Positions 1 to 5,641 of a DNA stretch of 6,293 bases are shown in pieces. A model generated the notes under the pieces. It had not been told where the DNA came from, ran no database searches, and saw only the letters and a list, made by a program, of their open reading frames with translations. Numbering within the stretch: the first letter of the stretch is position 1; every line of letters begins with the position of its first letter. Position numbers and translations under genes: made by a program. Origin of the DNA: Sphaerochaeta sp. (GTDB lineage: Bacteria; Spirochaetota; Spirochaetia; Sphaerochaetales; Sphaerochaetaceae); the NCBI GenBank assembly GCA_003446545.1, contig DMAO01000080.1, positions 1 through 6,293 on the forward strand, given 5' to 3'.

Positions 1-951
1 CTTCTGGGCAAGGCTACGGTCATAGGGACGCTTTTGGTCTGTGTTGCCTGTTATGGCCCAATACTTGAAGCCGGTGAATACGCGAACCTCAGGCTCGTGG
101 ATATACTTGCCGATGTACTCCATCGGGAGATCATAACCGATGTCCCGGTAGAACTCGCGATAGGTGCGGTCACAGGGGTAGCCACTGGTATTTGACCAGA
201 CCAGGCTTGTCGCCTGGAAGTCACGGGGAAAGGCAGCCACCCCATTGGGACAGCGAATCGGGCGGTAATCACCATAGCTGACCTTGTCAGGGGAGAGCAG
301 CATGCTCTGGCTCGCAACCTGGAACCAGGTGATCCCATGGTACTTGAGTGTCTCCTCAAGACCCGGGTAGTAGCCACACTCAGGCAACCAGAACCCCTTG
401 GGCACATGCCCGAAGGTAGTGAGGAACGACTGGATGGCAAGTTCGACCTGGGCGTTGATAGCCGTAGGGTACTCTTGGTAGAGGGGCAAGAAAGCATGGG
501 TGGCGGCAGTGGTTATCAGTTCAAGATGCCCACTTGCCTCAAGGCTCTTGAAGCCTTCAAGAATGTTGCCCCTGTAGAGGTCATTGAAATCGGTTAGGTT
601 CTGTTTCAGCTGTTCAAGGTAGAATACAGCCATCTCGAGAAATTCCGGCTGTTTGGTAGCACACCGCACAACCTCTTTCTCTCCAAGCTCACGATTACGC
701 TCCAAGTAGGAATTAAACCTATTCTGTAAGGACTCGTCTGTGACCATGCACATGATCGTGGAAGATATGCTTACTGTAAGGCTATAGGGAATCTTCTCAT
801 CGCGTAGCTTGTAGAACATGCGCAGCATGGGAAGGTAGCTTTCGGACATGGATTCAAACAGCCAATCTTCCTCAAGGAACCGTGGATACTCCAGGTGGCG
901 AACATAGGGTAGATGGAGATTGAGAATGAAGGCAACGGATTTTTTTGACAT
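1..951 (-). CDS. GH57 family 1,4-alpha-glucan branching enzyme (DUF1957 type), C-terminus cut by window edge
   Basis: The visible 317 residues start MSKKSVAFILNLHLPYVRHL and match the N-terminal catalytic barrel of GH57 branching enzymes, which make alpha-1,6 branches in glycogen-like glucans in the cytoplasm. Visible family motifs are HLPYVRH (His13 region), ITTAATHAFLPL (146-157), GFWLPEC (187-192) with Glu191 in the place of the catalytic nucleophile, and a WSN..GYPCD..YREFYRDIGYD segment (252-274). Full-length relatives are roughly 500-550 residues, so the catalytic Asp and the helical C-terminal domain lie beyond the left edge. The ATG at 951-949 overlaps the TAA of the upstream DUF4912 gene and is preceded by GGAGGTG (959-965) at good spacing, so the start is secure. 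There is no signal peptide. One oddity is Cys260, where I recall the family having Gly (YPGD). The alternative is another GH57 activity such as amylase, but the DUF1957-style motifs favour branching enzyme. Confidence 0.93.
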   Translation of the reverse strand, partial: MSKKSVAFILNLHLPYVRHLEYPRFLEEDWLFESMSESYLPMLRMFYKLRDEKIPYSLTVSISSTIMCMVTDESLQNRFNSYLERNRELGEKEVVRCATKQPEFLEMAVFYLEQLKQNLTDFNDLYRGNILEGFKSLEASGHLELITTAATHAFLPLYQEYPTAINAQVELAIQSFLTTFGHVPKGFWLPECGYYPGLEETLKYHGITWFQVASQSMLLSPDKVSYGDYRPIRCPNGVAAFPRDFQATSLVWSNTSGYPCDRTYREFYRDIGYDLPMEYIGKYIHEPEVRVFTGFKYWAITGNTDQKRPYDRSLAQK

Positions 952-1685
952 TAGAGCACACCTCCGCTTAAGGTCTGTGCTATTTCCTGAAGCACGGCAT
1001 TATCGACAACCTCACCTTCCTTGGTAACCAGAGAGGAAAAGTGTACATTGAAAAGGTTTGGATCCATGGCCATCTCATCGTAATGGTTGGCCCAGTATGA
1101 GGCATAGGTGGACACGTCCTTGCTTTCAGCAAGTGACATCTCCAAGCCTTTCTTATTCCTGTAGCAGAGGGCAACCCGATAGGAGTTCCCCATATCAGGG
1201 AGGTTGACGTTCCATTGGGTGTCGTCGACACCTACTGTAATGTCAAAAGTCTTTTCCTCACCTGTACGTAGGGAGGTGGAAGAGACCCGCAAAAAAAGCG
1301 AGCCTCCAAGGTGTTCATCTTCGCCGAATACCTGTAACTTGGTCGCAGGGGAGAGGGACCAGTATGCATACGCCCAGACAGGGTCCCTCAAAAGAAGATG
1401 GATTGCTGTCTCGGAATAGACCTCAGGGAGATCCTCAACGCCAGGGAGGCCTTGCACATTCTGCATATTGCCTCTGAAGTCGGTAAGAGAGTTACAGAAT
1501 CTCCTACGACTAGCCTTATGTTTCAACCATGAGGAATTAGTATCATCATCCTGATCACCATAGGCTTCCTCAAGTTCGTCAATGAGTTCTTCTCTGTCTA
1601 GGGTTTGCCAGTTCTCCAACCCTTCTTGCTGTGCGATGTACTGCAGTTCAGTCGTGGACAAGGAATCAATGTTGATCAGAATCAT
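951..1685 (-). CDS. DUF4912 domain protein, partner of the GH57 branching enzyme
   Basis: This is a 244-residue cytoplasmic protein with two recognisable parts. Residues about 8-40 (LSTTELQYIAQQEGLENWQT and the following acidic helix) resemble a Rho-N/SAP-like helical motif. An acidic, then basic linker (43-62) follows. Residues about 86-195 are a DUF4912 domain, marked by LPEVYSETAIHLLLRDP and VWAYAYWSL (87-111). DUF4912 has no proven biochemical role that I know. Its beta-rich, aromatic character recalls an immunoglobulin-like sugar-binding fold, which is inference. The start is taken as ATG 1685-1683, because GGGGAG (1691-1696) lies 5 bases upstream. A TTG 15 codons earlier (1730) overlaps the promoter -10 box and is unlikely. 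The TAA stop shares one base with the branching enzyme ATG, which implies translational coupling and a linked job in glucan metabolism. Confidence 0.88.
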   Translation of the reverse strand: MILINIDSLSTTELQYIAQQEGLENWQTLDREELIDELEEAYGDQDDDTNSSWLKHKASRRRFCNSLTDFRGNMQNVQGLPGVEDLPEVYSETAIHLLLRDPVWAYAYWSLSPATKLQVFGEDEHLGGSLFLRVSSTSLRTGEEKTFDITVGVDDTQWNVNLPDMGNSYRVALCYRNKKGLEMSLAESKDVSTYASYWANHYDEMAMDPNLFNVHFSSLVTKEGEVVDNAVLQEIAQTLSGGVL

Positions 1686-1729
1686 GCTTGCTCCCCGGGA
1701 TGTTTTCAATGCAACGAGTAATCTACCCA

Positions 1730-1758
1730 ATCGTAAAAGAAACGGTTCCCTTAGTCAA
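1730..1758 (-). promoter_or_regulatory. sigma-70-type promoter for the DUF4912-branching enzyme operon
   Basis: On the minus strand, TTGACT (1753-1758) and TACGAT (1730-1735) are separated by exactly 17 bases (1736-1752), close to the consensus in sequence and spacing. Transcription would begin near 1723, giving a leader of about 38 bases before the ATG at 1685. The promoter sits in the 93-base gap after deoD. The operon can therefore be expressed on its own, although read-through from deoD is also possible because I see no convincing terminator between them. Confidence 0.65.
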
Positions 1759-1778
1759 CAGCATGCATACCGGGCTCC

Positions 1779-2486
1779 CTAGTCGAAGAGAGTCTCCAAG
1801 GCCAAGTCAATCATAGCATTGAACGTGTTCTGCCTCTCCTTGGAGGGCACCTGCTCGCCGGTAAGGATGGAATCACTCACACTTAAAAGCGTCAGGGCAT
1901 CTACACCGGCGAGGTGTGCCAAGGTATAGAGTTCACACGTCTCCATATCGACTGCCAAGGTTCCCAGGCTACGGGCAAGCTCAACCTTGGTATCGCCTTG
2001 CAAATCATAGAACTGGTCGCAGGTGTAGACATTTCCTACCTTGAAGCCGACCTTGGCACTCAAGGCGTGGGTATAGGCTTTCAAAAGCAGGGAGAAGGAA
2101 GCTGTCGGAGCGTGTTGGTAGAGGCCGAAGCGTGACTTATTCATACCACTGTCGGTATCCGCACCCTGGGCTATGAGGATATCCCTCAACCTGAGCTTTT
2201 CGTCAAGGGAACCACAGGTACCTACCCGGATGAGCCTTTTTACCTTGTAGGTATCTATCAGTTCGTGGGCATAGATGGAGAAGGAAGGCATGCCCATTCC
2301 AGTACCCTGCACCGAGACACGGTTACCTTTCCAATAGCCGGTATAGCCATACATGCCACGGATCTCATTATAACAGAATACATCGCTGAGATAGGTCTCA
2401 GCTATGTGCTTTGCCCGAAGAGGATCACCTGGAAGCAGTACGCTTTCGGCGACACTCCCTTCCTTGGCTACAATATGTATACTCAT
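1779..2486 (-). CDS. deoD: purine nucleoside phosphorylase, DeoD (hexameric) type
   Basis: This 235-residue enzyme (E. coli DeoD is 239) reversibly cleaves purine (deoxy)ribonucleosides with phosphate to give the free base and (deoxy)ribose-1-phosphate, a purine salvage step in the cytoplasm. Residues line up with E. coli almost one to one: His4, Gly20 and Arg24 in LLPGDPLRAKHIAE, Arg43, Arg87 in IRVGTCG, Phe159-Tyr160, VDMET (179-183) with Glu182 for ribose, catalytic Asp205 in SVSD, and Arg218 in ERQNTF. The family signature GTGMGMPSFSIYAHEL is at 61-76. Thr90 replaces the phosphate-binding Ser90 of E. coli, a conservative change. The start is ATG 2486-2484, because AAGGAG lies 8 bases upstream and the family begins here. 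The open frame continues upstream, but that part is antisense to the divergent GH57 gene. It is probably a single-gene unit or the head of a longer transcript. Confidence 0.96.
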   Translation of the reverse strand: MSIHIVAKEGSVAESVLLPGDPLRAKHIAETYLSDVFCYNEIRGMYGYTGYWKGNRVSVQGTGMGMPSFSIYAHELIDTYKVKRLIRVGTCGSLDEKLRLRDILIAQGADTDSGMNKSRFGLYQHAPTASFSLLLKAYTHALSAKVGFKVGNVYTCDQFYDLQGDTKVELARSLGTLAVDMETCELYTLAHLAGVDALTLLSVSDSILTGEQVPSKERQNTFNAMIDLALETLFD

Positions 2487-2507
2487 TCTCTGGTCTCCTT
2501 CCCCCCC

Positions 2508-2536
2508 ATATTCGACCATTAGGGGAGGTAAGGCAA
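2508..2536 (-). promoter_or_regulatory. candidate deoD promoter
   Basis: On the minus strand, TTGCCT (2531-2536) and GAATAT (2508-2513) are separated by 17 bases. The -35 box is fair and the -10 box is weak (three matches to TATAAT). Initiation would fall in the G-run near 2501-2507, leaving a short leader that still contains the AAGGAG ribosome binding site. An alternative is TATCAT near 2579-2584, which lacks a good -35. Confidence 0.35.
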
Positions 2537-2550
2537 GGGAAACATCCCTT
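2535..2550. promoter_or_regulatory. palindrome AAGGGA-N4-TCCCTT between divergent promoters, possible operator
   Basis: This is a perfect 6-bp inverted repeat with an AACA centre. It touches the candidate deoD -35 (2531-2536) and ends one base before the candidate GH57 -35 (2552-2557). A further TCCCTT occurs at 2587-2592, next to the GH57 start. The position suits a regulator controlling both genes, but six base pairs is short and could be chance. Read on the plus strand, it could instead be a weak hairpin followed by five T. Confidence 0.3.
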
Positions 2551-2551
2551 T

Positions 2552-2582
2552 TTGACCTATCATTGGCACACATTCCTATGAT
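2552..2582 (+). promoter_or_regulatory. candidate promoter of the GH57/DUF3536 gene
   Basis: TTGACC (2552-2557) and TATGAT (2577-2582) are both near consensus, but the 19-base spacer is longer than ideal. Transcription would begin near 2589, only about 12 bases before the ATG at 2601. This leaves room for only a weak GAGAAAG ribosome binding site. A second -10-like TATACT overlaps at 2582-2587 but has no matching -35. Confidence 0.45.
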
Positions 2583-2600
2583 ATACTCCCTTGAGAAAGT

Positions 2601-4946
2601 ATGAATAAGAAAGAAAAACCAACAGATCTGATTCTCCATGGGCATTTTTACCAGCCCCCTAGGGAGAATCCACGTACAGGAATCATAGGAAAACAGCTCT
2701 CGGCATCCCCATATCCAGACTGGAACGAGAAAATTTATTCCGATTGTTATAATGCAAATGTCCATTCCCGATACCTCTCGGGTGCCAGACGAATCCTTTC
2801 GATGACAAACAACTATGAGTACATTAGCTTCAACTTCGGACCTACACTGCTCAGCTGGCTTGAGCGAATGCATCCTGAAACCCTCTCACTGATCATAGAG
2901 GCGGACAAGAGAAGTGTTGAACGCCTAGGTCATGGCAACGCCATGGCACAGAGCTTCAACCACTCCATCCTTCCCCTCTGCTCTGAGGCGGAGGCGAGGG
3001 CCCAGATAGTCTGGGGTCTGAAGGACTTCTCCCTTCGCTTCGGCAGGGATGCAGAAGGGATGTGGCTGCCGGAGACCGCTATCAACCCCATGGTCATCGA
3101 ACTGCTATCAGAATACGGGTTGAAGTTTGTCATCCTCTCGCCTTGGCAGTGCAAAAGCGTTGAGAATGAAAACGGGGAAATGGTTGAGCTCAATGGGCAA
3201 AGCGCCCCCTATGGCAAACCCTTTATCCTTTCTGGTGAAAAGGGGGGGACCATAAGCGCATTCTTCTACCACCCAAGCCTAGCCGAAGGAATCAGCTTCG
3301 GACATCTGCTCAGAGATGCTGACAATCTCTATGCACGACTTCTCACTATCAAGCGGGAGGAGAAGCAAAACCTTATCCACACTGCCACTGACGGGGAGAT
3401 CTACGGTCATCACGAGCCCTATGGGGATATGGCTCTAGCCGCCCTGATAAAGAAAGTGCATGAACGATCGGACTTCAATCTGACCAACTATGCCACCTTT
3501 CTTGAAAAGCACCCTGCCACTCTTCACGCCCAGCTTCATGATGGGGAGGAGAACAAAGGGACAAGCTGGTCGTGCGTCCATGGGGTCTCGAGATGGTACA
3601 AGGATTGTGGCTGTCATACAGGCGGAGACGAATCCTGGAACCAAAGGTGGAGAACCCCCCTTCGCCTAGCCTTTGACAACCTGGGAAAGAAAATCGATAC
3701 CTGCCTGCAGAAGGAGGTGCAACGCATCTTCTCGGGTAAGCTGAAACCACAACAGCTCGTTGAGATGTTTGGCCCTGTTATCTCCAACCTCATGCCCATG
3801 GAAGAGTTCCTCAACGACCTATATAGAGAGTATCCATTTGACCAGAAGGAGCGTACAACCATTGCATCGCTACTGTTGGGCATGCAGTACAGGCACTTTG
3901 CCTATACAAGCTGCGGATGGTTCTTCAACGACCTAGCAGGCCTGGAACCTAGGCAGAACATCGTCTATGCCCTGATGGCAGTTGACCTCTACAAAGGCTT
4001 CTGCAAGGAGGGCAACCTGTTGGAATCCCTCCTAGCCGACCTCAAGCTTGCCAAGGCAAACCGAAAGCAAGATGGTGATGGCGAGGATCTGGCACTTGAA
4101 GATCTGGGCATCCTACCAGGAGAGATTGAGGCAACCCTCTATTTTGTCCTTAACCGCAGGATTGCCTTGGAAGAGGACCATGAAGATCGTTATGGATTCT
4201 TCAAGCTGGAAAAATTTGATTTCAAGGATGAGAAAACCCAGATACTTGAGATCTCCAACCAAATCTCATTGGTGAGATACCAGTGCACAGTACTGGACCC
4301 AGAGCCGGGAAGATCTGAACTGACCTACACCCTGAGCCTCAGGAATATGCATAACGGGGATATCGAGAGCCATTTCATCGATTCTGAGGACATTCCCCCC
4401 AGAATGCGTGATGAGCTCTTCAAACTTATAGACAACGGCATCTGTCGTCTGGAAAGCACAGAGATAAAGAGAATCGCCAAAGAGATCCACCACTATGCTT
4501 CTCTTGCAAAGGCTACGCCCTACCTACCGATGGGCTCGCTCTACCAGGAGAATATAGGGTCGTGCCTGAGGGCGATGAAAAGCCTGTTCAGATATGGAAC
4601 TCTCCCTTTGTGGGAAGAGTTCAAGCAGTCGTTCATCATTCTGATCGGATTCTATGTGAAGTATACGAAACCCACCGATCGGGACATCATCCAACGTCTC
4701 TTTGATTCTGAAATGGTATATCTTGCAGAAAAGATTCAGGCCTACGGCTTGTATAACAAGAATATCCGTTTCATCCTGGAGTTCCTGCAGATAGTCAGGG
4801 AGCATTCCTTCCAGCCAGATCTCACTCAAATCCAACATGCGGTCTACCCGTTTTTGAATGGGGATAAGAAAGCGCACAAGAATACGGATTCCGGTCTCAT
4901 CAATATGTTGGGCAAGTCGCTTAACTTCGACATTTCGATCAACTAG
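2601..4946 (+). CDS. GH57 glycoside hydrolase family protein with DUF3536 domain
   Basis: This is a 781-residue protein with no signal peptide, so presumably cytoplasmic. The N-terminal GH57 barrel shows LILHGHFYQPPREN (10-23), GMWLPETA (153-160) with Glu158 as likely nucleophile, and TATDGEIYGHHEPYGD (261-276) with Asp264 as likely acid/base. SWSCVHGVSRWYKDCGCHTG (322-341) is typical of this subfamily. The DUF3536 part follows, with YTSCGWFFNDLAGLEPRQNI (435-454) as its clearest block, and a helical C-terminal region extends to the end. GH57 enzymes act on alpha-glucans (amylase, glucanotransferase, branching or amylopullulanase), but the reaction of the DUF3536 subgroup is not known to me. 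Both catalytic residues are present, so activity is likely. The start at 2601 is the only methionine before the conserved HGHFYQPP segment. The gene is divergent from deoD and is followed by a strong hairpin, so it is probably transcribed alone. Confidence 0.93.
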   Translation: MNKKEKPTDLILHGHFYQPPRENPRTGIIGKQLSASPYPDWNEKIYSDCYNANVHSRYLSGARRILSMTNNYEYISFNFGPTLLSWLERMHPETLSLIIEADKRSVERLGHGNAMAQSFNHSILPLCSEAEARAQIVWGLKDFSLRFGRDAEGMWLPETAINPMVIELLSEYGLKFVILSPWQCKSVENENGEMVELNGQSAPYGKPFILSGEKGGTISAFFYHPSLAEGISFGHLLRDADNLYARLLTIKREEKQNLIHTATDGEIYGHHEPYGDMALAALIKKVHERSDFNLTNYATFLEKHPATLHAQLHDGEENKGTSWSCVHGVSRWYKDCGCHTGGDESWNQRWRTPLRLAFDNLGKKIDTCLQKEVQRIFSGKLKPQQLVEMFGPVISNLMPMEEFLNDLYREYPFDQKERTTIASLLLGMQYRHFAYTSCGWFFNDLAGLEPRQNIVYALMAVDLYKGFCKEGNLLESLLADLKLAKANRKQDGDGEDLALEDLGILPGEIEATLYFVLNRRIALEEDHEDRYGFFKLEKFDFKDEKTQILEISNQISLVRYQCTVLDPEPGRSELTYTLSLRNMHNGDIESHFIDSEDIPPRMRDELFKLIDNGICRLESTEIKRIAKEIHHYASLAKATPYLPMGSLYQENIGSCLRAMKSLFRYGTLPLWEEFKQSFIILIGFYVKYTKPTDRDIIQRLFDSEMVYLAEKIQAYGLYNKNIRFILEFLQIVREHSFQPDLTQIQHAVYPFLNGDKKAHKNTDSGLINMLGKSLNFDISIN

Positions 4947-5339
4947 GGCACGTGTTGCGAAGCAGGTGACTCACTGAGAACAGTATACCTAGGTACCAAG
5001 CTTACAAAGGAAAGACCTCCGAACCCAGTTGGAGGTCTTTCCTTTGCATGGGTGGCACTTGTTATTGCGGCTTCGGGGTTTCTACCTACGTTTTTATCTC
5101 AAATCCAAATTCATGCAATATATACCCATCATCAATAATCTCATCGTAGCCTGCCTTGCCATACATTTCTTTTGCATCGTCTTACCTACCACCATACGAG
5201 GACTGATACACAGGAAATCAGATGCCTGGTACCTGCAAAACAGGATTCAAAGGAAAAGAAACAGTGACCCAAAGACTTCCAGCCCATAATGTAACCCACT
5301 ACTTTGCATTCTTTCCCTGGTATCCACCGTTCTGAATCT
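4947..5339. other. intergenic region with terminator and one doubtful small ORF
   Basis: This 393-base stretch separates the plus-strand GH57 gene from the minus-strand recN-acetyltransferase unit. Apart from the hairpin at 5005-5046 it holds a 10-bp perfect palindrome TACCTAGGTA (4986-4995). It also holds an open frame at 5113-5289 (plus), 58 codons from ATG. This frame encodes MQYIPIINNLIVACLAIHFF, one hydrophobic segment (about residues 4-24) and a basic tail rich in Arg and Lys. It could be a one-span membrane peptide. It lacks a visible ribosome binding site and sits behind a terminator, and I recognise no family, so I do not call it as a gene. No tRNA or riboswitch was seen. Confidence 0.5.
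5005..5046. terminator. perfect 16-bp hairpin, likely bidirectional transcription terminator
   Basis: CAAAGGAAAGACCTCC (5005-5020) and GGAGGTCTTTCCTTTG (5031-5046) are exact inverse complements around a 10-base loop. On either strand the inner GACCTCC/GGAGGTC stem is followed by TTTCCTTT, a pyrimidine-rich tail that is a slightly imperfect U-tract. It lies 58 bases after the GH57/DUF3536 stop and between two convergent units. It can therefore end the GH57 transcript and also stop the recN-acetyltransferase transcript arriving from the right, which has no hairpin of its own nearer its stop. Confidence 0.85.
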
Positions 5340-5627
5340 CTATATTTCCTCTTCAGCGAGCACATCCTGGTAATCGGGGTTCTGTATCATGACACGCTTG
5401 GCGTAGGGGCACAGGGGTATAATTTTCTTGTTCTCCATCCTTGCAAGCTCTGCTACCTTATGCACCAAGCTACCACCCACCCCTTGCCCACGCAATATAT
5501 CCGAAACATAGGTGTGATCGATGAGTATTGTCCGTTGGTCACGGAGGTGGTAGGTAATTTCAGCTAGAGGGTTGTGAGGGTCGTCCCCTACATAAAACCC
5601 GTTCTCTTTCTTCTTGCACGACAGCAT
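5340..5627 (-). CDS. small GNAT-like N-acetyltransferase (Acetyltransf_CG / PF14542-like)
   Basis: This 95-residue protein has the shape of the minimal GNAT-like family typified by Arabidopsis At1g77540 and bacterial YidJ/YjdJ-like proteins. An N-terminal strand pair ends in AEITYHL, followed by ILIDHTYVSDILRGQGVGGS, where RGQGVGG (46-52) is the acetyl-CoA pyrophosphate loop. A helix and the IIPLCPYA block (69-76) follow, with conserved Cys73, and it ends in QNPDYQDVLAEEEI. The substrate is unknown; members bind acetyl-CoA. The start is taken as ATG 5627-5625. An ATG two codons upstream (5633) lies only one base from the AGGAGG site (5635-5640), while 5627 has the proper 7-base gap. It begins 14 bases after the recN stop, so it is almost certainly co-transcribed and ends at the hairpin 5005-5046. 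Confidence 0.88.
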   Translation of the reverse strand: MLSCKKKENGFYVGDDPHNPLAEITYHLRDQRTILIDHTYVSDILRGQGVGGSLVHKVAELARMENKKIIPLCPYAKRVMIQNPDYQDVLAEEEI

Positions 5628-5634
5628 CTGCATA

Positions 5635-5640
5635 CCTCCT
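5635..5640 (-). promoter_or_regulatory. ribosome binding site AGGAGG deciding the acetyltransferase start
   Basis: A full AGGAGG lies just past the recN TAG stop. Its distance to the two in-frame ATGs (1 base and 7 bases) favours the second. The site lies between the two genes, as is typical for adjacent genes in one operon. Confidence 0.75.
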
Positions 5641-5641
5641 G

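Noticed and set aside
51..497. 148-codon frame on the minus strand and an 86-codon frame at 337-597 on the plus strand
   Set aside because: Both are shadows of the GH57 branching enzyme. Their Ser/Arg/Pro-rich translations match no family, while the branching enzyme frame carries clear GH57 motifs.
1686..1730. TTG start giving the DUF4912 protein 15 more residues
   Set aside because: It overlaps the promoter -10 box and has no ribosome binding site. The ATG at 1685 has GGGGAG 5 bases away.
1700..1778. Possible terminator after deoD (CGGT and ACCG with a T-rich tail)
   Set aside because: Only four base pairs across a loop of more than 20 bases, and it overlaps the DUF4912 operon promoter.
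2487..2873. 128-codon upstream extension of the deoD reading frame
   Set aside because: It has no similarity to the enzyme family, runs antisense to the conserved start of the divergent GH57 gene, and the ATG at 2486 has an ideal ribosome binding site.
3435..3883. Several minus-strand frames inside the GH57/DUF3536 gene
   Set aside because: They overlap one another and the conserved plus-strand frame, with no family resemblance.
4986..4995. Perfect 10-bp palindrome TACCTAGGTA
   Set aside because: A single short palindrome with no partner, downstream of a gene and away from any promoter. Chance is a sufficient explanation.
5029..5112. TTG start extending the small plus-strand ORF to 86 codons
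   Set aside because: The start lies inside the terminator hairpin, so the extension is not credible.
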